The notes: a model not told the origin generated them from the sequence alone. Positions 17,516-26,192 are shown, counted from the stretch's first letter. The stretch: DNA of 48,333 nucleotides from JOPF133 sp052144935 (GCA_052144935.1 JBKQPR010000071.1:1-48333), one strand, 5' to 3'. Translations and numbers: made by a program.

Positions 17516-17938
17516 TCAGCGTGCCACGGCTGTTGCGGGCCCTACATAGCGGTAGTTCCCAAAGCCCAGGACGAGGTAGCCGATGCCGCTTAGCAGAAAC
17601 AACAGGATCACCCCGAACGCCGCGCTCTGGCCGAACGCCTTGGCGACATCGATGGCGACAATGAGCATGATCGCGAGATTGACCAGCGGAATCAGGAAGA
17701 GCAGCAGCCACCAGCCGGGCCTGCCGGCAATCTTCAGCAGGATGTATCCGTTGTAGAGCGGAATCAAGCTGGCCCATCCGGGCTGCCCGGCTTTCACAAA
17801 CACCTTCCAGAAGCCGATGATGAACACCACCGTGAACACCAGCAGCACGATCATCACGACGCCACCCATCGCCAAGAGGCCCCCGGTTAAAGCGGCATTC
17901 GTATCGCCTTGCAAGAGCAACGCTGGAATCATCGTCAT
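17516..17938 (-). CDS. Small integral membrane protein (DUF5684-like)
   Basis: Protein of 140 residues with about four hydrophobic segments and the recognisable block KAGQPGWASLIPLYNGYILL then KIAGRPGWWLLLFLIPLVN, typical of DUF5684 proteins, some of which are annotated next to signal peptidases. Biochemical function is unknown. The ATG at 17938 is preceded by GGAGG at a good distance. It is transcribed away from the ECF sigma-factor gene, sharing a ~200-base divergent region that holds a pair of 13-bp direct repeats. Confidence 0.75.
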   Translation of the reverse strand: MTMIPALLLQGDTNAALTGGLLAMGGVVMIVLLVFTVVFIIGFWKVFVKAGQPGWASLIPLYNGYILLKIAGRPGWWLLLFLIPLVNLAIMLIVAIDVAKAFGQSAAFGVILLFLLSGIGYLVLGFGNYRYVGPATAVAR

Positions 17939-18022
17939 CGGTGTGCCTCCTTGTTGAGTCGGGATCTCGGTTGTTGCGATCCCACCTCGATGCAGTATGT
18001 ACCCTTTGGGCCGCTAAGGCAA

Positions 18023-18066
18023 GACTTATTCCGAGAGTTGAGACATCAGCCGGGACTTATTCCGAG
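18023..18066. promoter_or_regulatory. Two perfect 13-bp direct repeats upstream of the ECF sigma gene
   Basis: GACTTATTCCGAG is found at 18023-18035 and 18054-18066, exactly 31 bases apart (close to three helical turns). The sites lie 74-117 bases before the sigma-factor start. Same-face spacing suggests binding by a dimeric regulator or RNA-polymerase contact (for instance autoregulation), but this is inference. Confidence 0.45.
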
Positions 18067-18139
18067 GCGCCAGGTCCTCGGCGTTCCCGCCTGCCCATTT
18101 GCGCCCGGCTCCCGGAAGGGCTACAGTCGAAAGTATTCC

Positions 18140-18727
18140 ATGTCGTCCCCGTTCACAGGCTCCGCCGTCCTGCCGGTTTTGCGAGCCGCGTCCGCGGCTG
18201 ATCCGGGTACCCGGCGGGCTCGGCTGGAGGAGGAGGTAGTCGCTCTTTTCGACGAGTTGCGAGATCCTTTGCTGCGCTATCTATCGAGCTTCGGTCTGGC
18301 GCTTCCGGATGGCGAGGAAGTTCTCCAGGAGATATTCCTTTCGCTGTTTCAACATCTCGATCGCGGCAAATCGCGCGACAACCTGCGCGGTTGGTTGTTC
18401 CGCGTGGCGCACAATCTGGCCTTGAAGCGGCGCTACCGCGCGCGCCGGGATTGGGAAGCGCGGGCCCACGCCGGCGCCGAAAACCTGGCCATTGACCCGG
18501 GACCGAGTCCGGAAGACCGGATGGCAAACCGTCAAACTCGCGAGCGTCTGCTGGCGGTGGTCGACGCGCTGCCGGAACAGGATCGCCGGTGTCTGTTTCT
18601 GCGGGCCGAGGGCTTGCGCTATCGGGAGATCGCCGAGATTCTCGATATGTCGCTCGGCGCCGTATCCCTATCCCTTTCCCGATCTCTTGGGCGCATCGCG
18701 CGTTCCGCGGAACGGTGCCATTTATGA
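18140..18727 (+). CDS. ECF-type RNA polymerase sigma factor
   Basis: Protein of 195 residues. Region 2 runs from about LFDELRDPLLRYLSSFGL through EEVLQEIFLSLFQHLD to NLRGWLFRVAHNLALKRRY. Region 4 (ERLLAVVDALPEQDRRCLFL then LRYREIAEILDMSLGAVSLS) carries the helix-turn-helix for the -35 element. An ATG at 18140 is chosen; the frame stays open further upstream but without conserved sequence. Its stop overlaps the anti-sigma start (ATGA at 18724-18727), so the pair is translationally coupled. It should direct transcription of a small regulon when released by the downstream anti-sigma factor; the Oar-like receptor that follows may be a target. Confidence 0.9.
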   Translation: MSSPFTGSAVLPVLRAASAADPGTRRARLEEEVVALFDELRDPLLRYLSSFGLALPDGEEVLQEIFLSLFQHLDRGKSRDNLRGWLFRVAHNLALKRRYRARRDWEARAHAGAENLAIDPGPSPEDRMANRQTRERLLAVVDALPEQDRRCLFLRAEGLRYREIAEILDMSLGAVSLSLSRSLGRIARSAERCHL

Positions 18728-19533
18728 AGTACGAGGATTCCCATCTTTCCGGCCCACAATTGCTCCGGCACGTTGACGGAGAGCTGTCAGCGCATGACGA
18801 GGAGGTGGCACGAGCGCATCTCGAGGCGTGCTGGGAATGCCGCGCGCGCCGCCGGGAACTCCAGGATGCGATCGCCGATCTGGTTCGCGTCCATCAGCGG
18901 GCGATCGAGACACCATCGCCGCCCGCCGCCGGTCCGCGCACGTTGCTGAAGGCCCGCCTGGCTCAGCTTTCCGCGCAGCCGAGTCCGCACCCAAACTGGC
19001 TGGCCCTCCCTCGCGGATTTGCCTGGGCAGCCGCCGCCAGCCTGGTGGTTCTGGCCTCATTTCTCGTCCGTACGGGTCTTGACCGCCAAAACCCGTCGCG
19101 CCGGCAGGCCGCGATCGTCTCGATTCCCGATCCCACGCTGACCCCTGGCGCAACCCTCCCGGTAAGCCGGCGAGCCGTGTGCGCCGAAGCCAATCCCAAC
19201 AATAAAGCCGTGCCGGTTGCGCTGCAGCGGAGGGTGTTCCAGGAATACGGCATCGCGGGGGCCGACCCGCGGGCTTACGAGGTCGACTACCTGGTGACGC
19301 CGGCGCTCGGCGGGGCGGAGGACATTCACAACCTCTGGCCGCACTCTTATTCGGCAACCGTTTGGAACGCTCGCGTGAAGGACGCCTTGGAAGACCGCCT
19401 CCGCGAGATGGTCTGCGACGGAAGCCTGGATTTGACGGAGGCGCAGCGGGAAATCGCGGTCAACTGGATTGCCGCTTACAAGAAGTACTTCCATACGGAT
19501 CGGCCGCTGGGAGAGCACTGGAAACCACAGTGA
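18724..19533 (+). CDS. Zinc-finger anti-sigma factor fused to an HNH-like extracytoplasmic domain
   Basis: Protein of 269 residues. Residues 5-60 are a zinc-finger anti-sigma domain with His32-x3-Cys36-x2-Cys39 (AHLEACWECR). A transmembrane helix at about 99-115 (FAWAAAASLVVLASFLV) puts the rest outside the cytoplasm. Residues ~148-256 resemble a small HNH-nuclease-like domain known to me from other bacterial proteins: Cys153, ALQRRVFQEYGI, EVDYLVTPALGGAEDIHNLW, ALEDRLREMVCDGSLDLTEA, NWIAAYKKY. In that family the motif is usually E-x-D-H-L with a metal-binding His; here Tyr189 replaces it, so catalysis is unlikely and a sensing role is plausible. It should hold the upstream ECF sigma factor at the membrane. 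Confidence 0.8.
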   Translation: MKYEDSHLSGPQLLRHVDGELSAHDEEVARAHLEACWECRARRRELQDAIADLVRVHQRAIETPSPPAAGPRTLLKARLAQLSAQPSPHPNWLALPRGFAWAAAASLVVLASFLVRTGLDRQNPSRRQAAIVSIPDPTLTPGATLPVSRRAVCAEANPNNKAVPVALQRRVFQEYGIAGADPRAYEVDYLVTPALGGAEDIHNLWPHSYSATVWNARVKDALEDRLREMVCDGSLDLTEAQREIAVNWIAAYKKYFHTDRPLGEHWKPQ

Positions 19534-19868
19534 CGGGATCCCGATTCCGGCATTTGCGGCCTTGCCACAACGGACGAAATCGCACATTGGGACACCGCGG
19601 GCGAAACGGGTAAGTAACGGGCCTTGCCGCCGTGTGTATTGCGATGCAAAACACAGTGGCTGGGCCCAGGAATTTCAAGAGCGCGTACAAGCCCTTGAAA
19701 AATCAGCACTAAGCTAGCTCGCGGTATTTCGCGCTGCAAAACCTGTGGCACCACGCAAACTTTCCTTGCAGGCCGCCGGGGCTGGTCATAGACTGTATCC
19801 ACTTATCGAGGGGGCATCCACATATCATGGGTAGGTATCCTCGTGCGAATACAAAAGGAGTTGTCAGC
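19534..19868. other. Leader region of the Oar-like receptor with near-repeats
   Basis: No gene is supported here. Two similar segments, GTATTGCGATGCAAAACACA (from 19636) and GTATTTCGCGCTGCAAAACC (from 19724), occur 88 bases apart, each followed by GTGGC. Between them is a spaced inverted pair TTTCAAG / CTTGAAA. A weak promoter-like pair, TTGCAG then TAGACT 17 bases later, lies at about 19765-19793. These may be control sites for the receptor gene. Confidence 0.3.
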
Positions 19869-22800
19869 ATGCGCCACGTCGCTCTTTGCTTTGTGTTGTT
19901 AGTCGCAGCGGGCCCGGCACTCGCCCAGGTTGGCGGCACCGGTTCCATCGAAGGCACGGTCACGGATCCATCGGGAGGGGCCGTGGCTGGCGCCACAGTC
20001 ACCGCTACCAATGCCGCGACCGGAGAAGAAACCGTCCACAGGACCACGGATGCCGGTTTTTTTGTGCTTCCTCTGCTACCGGCCGGCGATTACACGGTCA
20101 CGGTTAAAGCAGCCGGTTTTCAAACTCTGAGTCAACCGCATGTAATCGTGGATGCGCTGGCCACCGTGGCGGTGAATCCCAAATTGCAGATCGGGGCGGC
20201 CAGCCAATCGATTACCGTGAGCGAGCAGGCGACAGCCCTGCACACGGACGATGTAGCGCTGGGATCTTCGGTGGAGAACAACGTCTATGATGCGCTTCCG
20301 CTCGCCATGAACGGTTCGGCCCGGGATCCTTCGGCCTTTGCCGGCCTGGCCATCGGCGTCGACAACTACAGCACTCAGGCGGCCGGTCCTTCGACCGGAT
20401 CCTTCAACGGCGGACAGACGTATCAGAACGAGGTCTATATCGAGGGCCTTCCTTTGACCAGCGCGGGGACAGAGGCCGATACCCGCAATCTGGCCTTCGG
20501 CGTATCCGTCGAGGCCGTCGAGCAGTTTCAGGTAGAGACCGCCGGCGCCAAGGCGAACTACGAAGGGCAGGGCGTTGAGAATTACGTCTTCAAGTCGGGA
20601 ACCAACCAGTTCCATGGAGGCGCCTTCGAATACTTTCGCAACACCGATTTCGATGCCCGCGGCTTCTTTGCGCTCACCACTCCCATTGAGCACCAGAACG
20701 AATTCGGCGGCACCATCGGGGGCCCCATCAAGAAGAACAAGGCATTTTTCTTCGGCAGTTACGACGGTTACCGCTACGATTCCGCGTCGCCCCCCGGATA
20801 CCAGAGCATACCGACCACGGCCGAACGGACCGGCGATTTCAGCGCCTTCCCCCAGCTCATTTACGATCCAAACAGCGCCACCGGCACTAACGTGCGGACG
20901 CCGTTTCCGAATAATGTGATCCCGGCGAGCCGCATCTCGACGATTTCGCAGTCCTTCGAGTCTTACCTTCCGCCCCCTACCAACGGCAACATCACGAACA
21001 ACTATCTGGCAACCCTGCCGGTCCTGGTGCATAACAACAACACCACCGAGAAAGTCGACTACAATCTTACGGACAAGAACCGGCTGTTTGGCCTGATCAC
21101 TGAGGGCAAGTACTCGACGAACTTCACTGGCAGCCTCACGCCGATCAGCACGTCCACCCTGGCGCCGCCATATACGGCCGGCCGCGTGGTGGCGGAGACC
21201 TCCACGGTCGGCCAGATTCACGACACCTATACCCTCTCCCCCACCGTCGTGAATCAGTTGAGTCTTTCCTACAGCCGGTTATGGATACCCCTGGGGAGCG
21301 ATTCGGGAAGCGGCGGTTACCCCGCGAAGGCGGGACTCACCGGCCTTCCGCCCGGTCTGGAAAGCACGGCGATGCCAGACATGAATTTCAGCGGCAATAA
21401 CGCTCCCGTCAGTTGGGCGGGCACCAACTCCCACGTCTATAACGAAGCTCAGAACACCTTGGATATCCAGAACAACGTGCTGTGGGCCAAAGGCAAGCAC
21501 AACTTGACGTTCGGCTTCCAGTTTCAGGCCCTCCAGGACAACGAAACCTTCTCGCAATACGCCAGTTTCAACTTCAGCAACAATGAGACCGCGCAGTTCA
21601 GCTCCACCGGAACCTTGATGAGCACCACCGGACTCGGCTACGCCGGCTATCTCCTGGGGGCCGTCGACAGCGCCGGCGCCGCCCAGTATGACGTGGCCGA
21701 AACCGGAGGCCGCTATAAGACCTACGCTTTCTACGTTCAGGACGATTACAAAGTCAGTTCGCGCCTGACCTTGAACCTGGGCCTGCGCTGGGACATTTGG
21801 AGCCCGTTTAGCGAAGTGAACAACGTCATGTCTTTCCTTAATCCCACGCTGGCCAACCCGCTGGCGGGGGGTATTCCAGGAGCTTTGCAATTTGCGGGGA
21901 ACGGCACCGATAGCTGCGGTTGCGCCACTCCCATAAAGCAGCACGACGTCAACCCCGGGCCTCGCGCGGGGGCTGCCTACCGGCTCGGAGAAAAGACGGT
22001 CATTCGGGCGAGTTACAGTATCTTTTACGCGCATGCGGGCGGAGTGGGCGGGCGCACAAACGGACGACAGGGGCTAGGCCAGCTTGGTTACACTTCCAGC
22101 AACAGCTTCAGCAGCACGGTTACCGGACAGCCTGCGTTTTACTGGAACACCGGCTTTCCGGCGAACCCGCTTCCGCCGCCGTTCTTCAACCCCAGCTATG
22201 GCATCGGCTACATCCCCGCCTCGGTGGGCGCCTCCATCGGCGCCGGGCCCAGCACGGGCCAGAGCTTGCCGTACGGCGATCCCAATTTTGGCGGCAAGGC
22301 GCCTTATTACGAAGACTGGAGTTTCAACATCCAGCATTCGTTTACGCCGAACCTGTTATTGAGCGTGGCTTATAGCGCCAGCGACGGCCACTGGTTGCCC
22401 GGGGCCAGCGTAGCCGGGGAGTTCACCAACCAGATCCCCGAGCAGTATCTTCCGCTGCAAGCGTTGCTGGGGCAAACTCTGACTTCCACCACGCTCGCCC
22501 AGGCCCAGGCTCTGTTCCCAAATATCCACACTCCGTTCCCGAACTTCACCGGAACCATCGGCCAGGCGCTGAAACCTTTCCCGCAATACAGCGGCATTTC
22601 CGACCCCTGGCTGGATGTTGGAAATTCGACTTATAATGCGCTTCAAGTCTCACTTACCCATCGGTTCGCGCACGGCCTCTCGTTCATGGTGAATTACACG
22701 TTCAGTAAGGAACTGGACGATTTGGCGGGCGCGCGCGATCCGAATAAGGACTATCTGGAGAAAGGGCCGGGCGCGATCGATCACCCGCACGTCGCCGCGG

Positions 22801-23357
22801 CGACCTTCGTCTATCAGTTGCCCTTCGGCGCCGGTCACAACTGGAATAGCGAGAACAAAGCGCTGAGCGCGGTGATGAGCCACTGGCAGGTTTCCGGCAT
22901 TTTCACCTTCACCAGCGGAGCGCCTTTGTCGATTACCGGCACTTGCACCAGCGGCGGCATTCTCGGGTCCTGCTATCCGAACTATAACCCCAGCTTTAGC
23001 GGAAGCGTGCGGGAGAACGGCTCGATCGGGAGCGGGGGCGCCAATGTCGGCACCACACCTTACCTCAACAAGACGGCCTTTGTGGACCCGGCGGCCTACA
23101 CGGTAGGCGATATTGCGCGCTCGGCCCCGCTGGGGTTGTTTGCTCCCCACAATGCGGATTTGGACGTGAGCGTGCGCCGGGAATTCCCGATCCGCGAGCG
23201 AGTGAGACTGGCGTTTCAGGCGGATGCGTTCAATGTCAACAACGCGGTCCACTTCGCCGCTCCGGGAACGGCGATCGATTCGGCCAGCTTTGGGATTTTC
23301 TCATCCATGGCCAATCAGCCGCGCAAGCTGCAGTTCAGCGCCAGGCTGACGTTTTAA
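19869..23357 (+). CDS. Oar-like TonB-dependent receptor with carboxypeptidase-regulatory domain
   Basis: Protein of 1162 residues. A signal peptide (MRHVALCFVLLVAAGPALAQ) is followed by a CarboxypepD_reg domain at about 25-110 (GSIEGTVTDPSGGAVAGATV to AGDYTVTVKAAGF), a plug-like segment (GQTYQNEVYIEGLPL, VEAVEQFQVETAGAKANYEG), the typical NQFHGGAFEYFRNTDFDARG block, and a long beta-barrel ending in an aromatic C-terminus (KLQFSARLTF). This is the outer-membrane receptor type expanded in Acidobacteria, used for uptake of polymers or large ligands. Start 19869 has AAGGAG at 19855-19860; a longer frame from 19827 is less likely. It follows the sigma/anti-sigma pair on the same strand after a ~335-base leader, so regulation by that pair is plausible. 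Confidence 0.92.
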   Translation: MRHVALCFVLLVAAGPALAQVGGTGSIEGTVTDPSGGAVAGATVTATNAATGEETVHRTTDAGFFVLPLLPAGDYTVTVKAAGFQTLSQPHVIVDALATVAVNPKLQIGAASQSITVSEQATALHTDDVALGSSVENNVYDALPLAMNGSARDPSAFAGLAIGVDNYSTQAAGPSTGSFNGGQTYQNEVYIEGLPLTSAGTEADTRNLAFGVSVEAVEQFQVETAGAKANYEGQGVENYVFKSGTNQFHGGAFEYFRNTDFDARGFFALTTPIEHQNEFGGTIGGPIKKNKAFFFGSYDGYRYDSASPPGYQSIPTTAERTGDFSAFPQLIYDPNSATGTNVRTPFPNNVIPASRISTISQSFESYLPPPTNGNITNNYLATLPVLVHNNNTTEKVDYNLTDKNRLFGLITEGKYSTNFTGSLTPISTSTLAPPYTAGRVVAETSTVGQIHDTYTLSPTVVNQLSLSYSRLWIPLGSDSGSGGYPAKAGLTGLPPGLESTAMPDMNFSGNNAPVSWAGTNSHVYNEAQNTLDIQNNVLWAKGKHNLTFGFQFQALQDNETFSQYASFNFSNNETAQFSSTGTLMSTTGLGYAGYLLGAVDSAGAAQYDVAETGGRYKTYAFYVQDDYKVSSRLTLNLGLRWDIWSPFSEVNNVMSFLNPTLANPLAGGIPGALQFAGNGTDSCGCATPIKQHDVNPGPRAGAAYRLGEKTVIRASYSIFYAHAGGVGGRTNGRQGLGQLGYTSSNSFSSTVTGQPAFYWNTGFPANPLPPPFFNPSYGIGYIPASVGASIGAGPSTGQSLPYGDPNFGGKAPYYEDWSFNIQHSFTPNLLLSVAYSASDGHWLPGASVAGEFTNQIPEQYLPLQALLGQTLTSTTLAQAQALFPNIHTPFPNFTGTIGQALKPFPQYSGISDPWLDVGNSTYNALQVSLTHRFAHGLSFMVNYTFSKELDDLAGARDPNKDYLEKGPGAIDHPHVAAATFVYQLPFGAGHNWNSENKALSAVMSHWQVSGIFTFTSGAPLSITGTCTSGGILGSCYPNYNPSFSGSVRENGSIGSGGANVGTTPYLNKTAFVDPAAYTVGDIARSAPLGLFAPHNADLDVSVRREFPIRERVRLAFQADAFNVNNAVHFAAPGTAIDSASFGIFSSMANQPRKLQFSARLTF

Positions 23358-23474
23358 GGGAGGGCGGTCTGGCGGCGCCGGCGGCGCGCAACCAACTGCC
23401 CGAAAATGCCCGAAAGGTACGCGTTGCGGTGTTGGCGCATCGATGTGTATAATTGCCATTGAAGATACACATCC

Positions 23475-23669
23475 ATGCGAACGAACATCCTGATTGACGA
23501 CAAGCTCATGCGGGATGCCCTTCGCGCCACCGGTCTAAAGACGAAGCGCGAGGCCGTGGATCTGGGTTTACGGACCTTGCTACGGCTGAGCAGGCAGGGC
23601 GAGATCCGGCGGCTGCGTGGCAAACTGAACTGGCAGGGCGATCTCGAGGCGATGCGGAGCGACCGTTGA
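23475..23669 (+). CDS. VapB-type antitoxin
   Basis: Protein of 64 residues: MRTNILIDDKLMRDALRATG followed by LKTKREAVDLGLRTLLRLSR, the ribbon-helix-helix pattern of the short VapB/DUF2191 antitoxins, then a C-terminal toxin-binding tail. Its TGA overlaps a TTG start of the following PIN gene (TTGA at 23666-23669), the usual coupled arrangement. It should neutralise the adjacent VapC and autoregulate the pair. Confidence 0.85.
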   Translation: MRTNILIDDKLMRDALRATGLKTKREAVDLGLRTLLRLSRQGEIRRLRGKLNWQGDLEAMRSDR

Positions 23670-24059
23670 TTCCGGTCGATTCCAGCGTTTGGATCGATTG
23701 CCTTCAACGGGTCCGTCACGACGCAGACCGAAAAGCTCGACGGACTGCTCGGTCACCAGCTATTAGCCATCGGCGAGTTGATTTTGACGGAGGTTCTGCA
23801 AGGTTTCGCCGATGAACGAGACTTCGAAACAGCCAGGAAAATGCTGACGTCGCTGCCTATCGTGGAGTTGGGTGGAGCGGAGATCGCGATTCAGGCGGCC
23901 AGGAACTACCGGGCGCTGCGCAGACTCGGTGTGACTGTCCGCAAGACCATCGATACGTTAATTGCTACCCGATGTATCGAAGACGGGTTCGATCTGCTAC
24001 ACGACGACCGAGACTTCGATCCGTTCGTCAAATACCTCGGTCTGCGCGTGGTGATCTGA
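23666..24059 (+). pseudogene. vapC: VapC PIN-domain toxin with one frameshift
   Basis: Begins (TTG)IPVDSSVWIDC with the first PIN aspartate. After one extra C near 23701 (TGCC instead of TGC) it continues in the next frame as FNGSVTTQTEKLDGLLGHQL, then LAIGELILTEVLQGFADERD, and ends with VRKTIDTLIATRCIEDGFDL, LLHDDRDFDPF and LRVVI. All four PIN acidic positions are present once the frames are joined, and the reconstructed length (~130 residues) is normal. It is therefore either very recently inactivated or intact with a one-base homopolymer error in the assembly. Confidence 0.75.
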
Positions 24060-24142
24060 CATTATGAGCCGGCGGGAGCAGTGGCAGAAGGTACTCTCAG
24101 CCGCGCAGGCTGCAGTCCAGTGCCCGGCTTACGTTTTAGCTT

Positions 24143-24331
24143 TCAGCGATTCGGGGTAATCCCAAGCTGTTGGCAGATCTTTCGCGCCAGGCGATTGTCG
24201 ATCTCGGCGTGACGGGGAACCGGAGCTTTTGCGCCGTTTGCCGGATTAAAATATATCGTGTGGCGACTCCCTTCGCGATCCAGCCGGCACCCCTGGTTCT
24301 GCAAGTGACTAATCAGTTCATGCCTCTTCAA
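24143..24331 (-). CDS. hicA: HicA mRNA-interferase toxin
   Basis: Protein of 62 residues with a double-stranded-RNA-binding-like fold. MKRHELISHLQNQGCRLDRE, then GSRHTIYFNP with the catalytic His24, and the ending RLARKICQQLGI match HicA. It degrades mRNA when free of HicB. The gene starts 3 bases after the hicB stop, on the same strand; the order hicB-hicA is one of the two known orders. Confidence 0.87.
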   Translation of the reverse strand: MKRHELISHLQNQGCRLDREGSRHTIYFNPANGAKAPVPRHAEIDNRLARKICQQLGITPNR

Positions 24332-24333
24332 GC

Positions 24334-24594
24334 TCAGCGCGCCCCAACGTGAACGGAGAGCGGCACCAGCTCGATCAGGTCGGCATCGGTGGCCGCGTCC
24401 GGGTTAGGAGTCGGCATGGGCTTGCCTTCCTCCAGGAGACACTGAGCCAGATCCTCCATGGCGCTGGCGATCATCAGCCGGGCGTCGGCTAAATCGAACC
24501 CCTGCGTGACGGCTCCAGGAAAATCGAGGGCCTCCGCCACCACCATCTCGCCGGCCGCGCGCGGGAGGTGGAAGGCAACATGGTAGCGGAGCAT
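24334..24594 (-). CDS. hicB: HicB-type antitoxin
   Basis: Protein of 86 residues with the partially degraded RNase H-like fold of HicB: MVVAEALDFPGAVTQGFDLA then DARLMIASAMEDLAQCLLEE. The block FPGAVTQG corresponds to the conserved LPGCVTQG of the family. No separate DNA-binding domain is evident, so operator binding may need the complex or be absent. It is directly upstream of hicA (3-base gap). The divergent phosphomannomutase gene starts only ~57 bases away, so the two promoters must overlap. Confidence 0.85.
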   Translation of the reverse strand: MLRYHVAFHLPRAAGEMVVAEALDFPGAVTQGFDLADARLMIASAMEDLAQCLLEEGKPMPTPNPDAATDADLIELVPLSVHVGAR

Positions 24595-24651
24595 ACGTCC
24601 ATAATACTACCCTCCCCCAACACAGCCCCCAATCGGGCGACAATGGCCCTT

Positions 24652-26064
24652 ATGCTCAATCCCACCATCTTCCGCGAATACGACATTCGCGGGATCGCCG
24701 CGTCCGAGCTTCACGACGCCGGCATCGAACTGCTCGGCCAGGCCTTCGGCACGTACTTCCAGCGCCATTCCGGCAAGCACATCACCCTGGGACGCGACAC
24801 CCGCCTCAGCTCACCGCGCCTGCGCGACGCCCTCCTCCGCGGCCTCAAAGCCAGCGGCTGCCACGTCACCGATCTCGGCGTGGTGCCCACCCCGGTGCTG
24901 TACTATTCCGTCTTCCGCCTGCGGGCCGATGCCGCCGTCATGATCACCGGCAGTCATAATCCACCCGAGTTCAACGGCTTCAAAGCCGTCTGCGGCGGAT
25001 CCACCATCTACGGCGAGGCCATCCAGCAGCTCCGCCGCATGATCGAAACCGGCGATCTCGCGCGCGGCGAGGTTTCCGGGAATGCCGCCGAGAACGCCGC
25101 CGACATGGTGACGCCCTACGTCGAGGAGGTCGCCTCGCAATTCCGCTTCGCCCGGCGCATCCGCGTGTCCATCGACGCCGGCAACGGCACCGGCGGCCCG
25201 GTCATGCACCGCCTCCTGGAGCGCCTCAACGTGGACGCTACCGAGATGTTCTTCGAAATGGACGGCCGCTTTCCCAACCACCACCCCGACCCCACCGTCC
25301 CCGCCAACCTCGATGCCCTCATCCGCTCGGTCCTCGATACCGGCGCGGACCTAGGCATAGCCTTCGATGGCGACACCGACCGCATCGGCGCCGTCGACGA
25401 CCGCGGCGCCATCGTTTATGGCGACCAGTTGATGATTATCTACGCCCGCGAGATCCTCACGCGCAAGCCCGGCGCCACTTTCATCGGCGAAGTCAAGTGC
25501 TCGCAGACGATGTATGACGATATCCGCGCCCGCGGCGGCAATCCCATCATGTGGAAGACCGGCCACTCCTTAATCAAGGCCAAGATGAAGGAGACCCACG
25601 CCGAGCTGGCCGGCGAAATGAGCGGCCACATGTTTTTCGCCGACCGCTACTACGGCTTCGACGACGCCCTCTACGCCGCCTGCCGCCTGATGGAGATCGT
25701 GTCCCAATCCGGCCGGCCGCTCTCCAGCCAGCTTGCCGATCTGCCTGCCACGGTCGCCACTCCTGAGATCCGCATCGATTGCCCCGACGAGCTGAAATTC
25801 GAGGTGGTGCGCGAAGCGGCCGCCGAACTGTCGGCCCGCCACCAGACCATCGGTGTGGATGGCGTGCGCGTGCTCTTCCCCGGCGGCTGGGGCCTGGTGC
25901 GCGCGTCCAACACGCAGCCCGTGCTGGTGATGCGCTTCGAAGCCACCGCGGCCGAGTTGCTCGCCCAGTACCGGGCCGAGGTGGAAGAAGTGGTGGAACG
26001 CGCCCTCGAGAGCGCACACAAAAAAGCCGGCTCCGAAGAGCCGGCAAAACGGACAGCCGTGTGA
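24652..26064 (+). CDS. manB: Phosphomannomutase/phosphoglucomutase
   Basis: Protein of 470 residues of the alpha-D-phosphohexomutase family. The four active-site loops are all there: catalytic phosphoserine Ser101 in TGSHNPPEFNG, metal loop DGDTDR (239-244), sugar-binding loop GEMSGH (321-326), and phosphate loop RASNTQP near the C-terminus. It interconverts mannose- or glucose-6-phosphate and the 1-phosphate, feeding GDP-mannose and polysaccharide synthesis. I prefer the ATG at 24652 (MLNPTIFREYDIRG is the usual beginning); 24643 is also possible. The last ~15 codons (KKAGSEEPAK) are encoded by an inverted repeat that is a perfect intrinsic terminator for the opposite strand. Confidence 0.94.
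   Translation: MLNPTIFREYDIRGIAASELHDAGIELLGQAFGTYFQRHSGKHITLGRDTRLSSPRLRDALLRGLKASGCHVTDLGVVPTPVLYYSVFRLRADAAVMITGSHNPPEFNGFKAVCGGSTIYGEAIQQLRRMIETGDLARGEVSGNAAENAADMVTPYVEEVASQFRFARRIRVSIDAGNGTGGPVMHRLLERLNVDATEMFFEMDGRFPNHHPDPTVPANLDALIRSVLDTGADLGIAFDGDTDRIGAVDDRGAIVYGDQLMIIYAREILTRKPGATFIGEVKCSQTMYDDIRARGGNPIMWKTGHSLIKAKMKETHAELAGEMSGHMFFADRYYGFDDALYAACRLMEIVSQSGRPLSSQLADLPATVATPEIRIDCPDELKFEVVREAAAELSARHQTIGVDGVRVLFPGGWGLVRASNTQPVLVMRFEATAAELLAQYRAEVEEVVERALESAHKKAGSEEPAKRTAV
26020..26045 (-). terminator. Intrinsic terminator for the leftward transporter gene, inside the 3' end of manB
   Basis: On the minus strand the sequence is GCCGGCTC, loop TTCG, GAGCCGGC, then TTTTTT: an 8-bp GC-rich stem, a stable UUCG-type tetraloop and a U-tract. 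It lies ~150 bases beyond the stop of the FucP-like gene and overlaps the last codons of the convergent manB gene. On the plus strand the stem is followed only by AAAA, so it should act in one direction. Confidence 0.8.
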
Positions 26065-26192
26065 AGACCGTTCCCCCCGAAATAGCCTTCAGGCCGGTCC
26101 ACAGGTAACGATTCCGGGGACGCCCGCGCGGTTGCACCCTCCTTGGGAAGCCCTGTTCTCTTCCATACAGTTTGGCCGCATGGGACCGGGGG

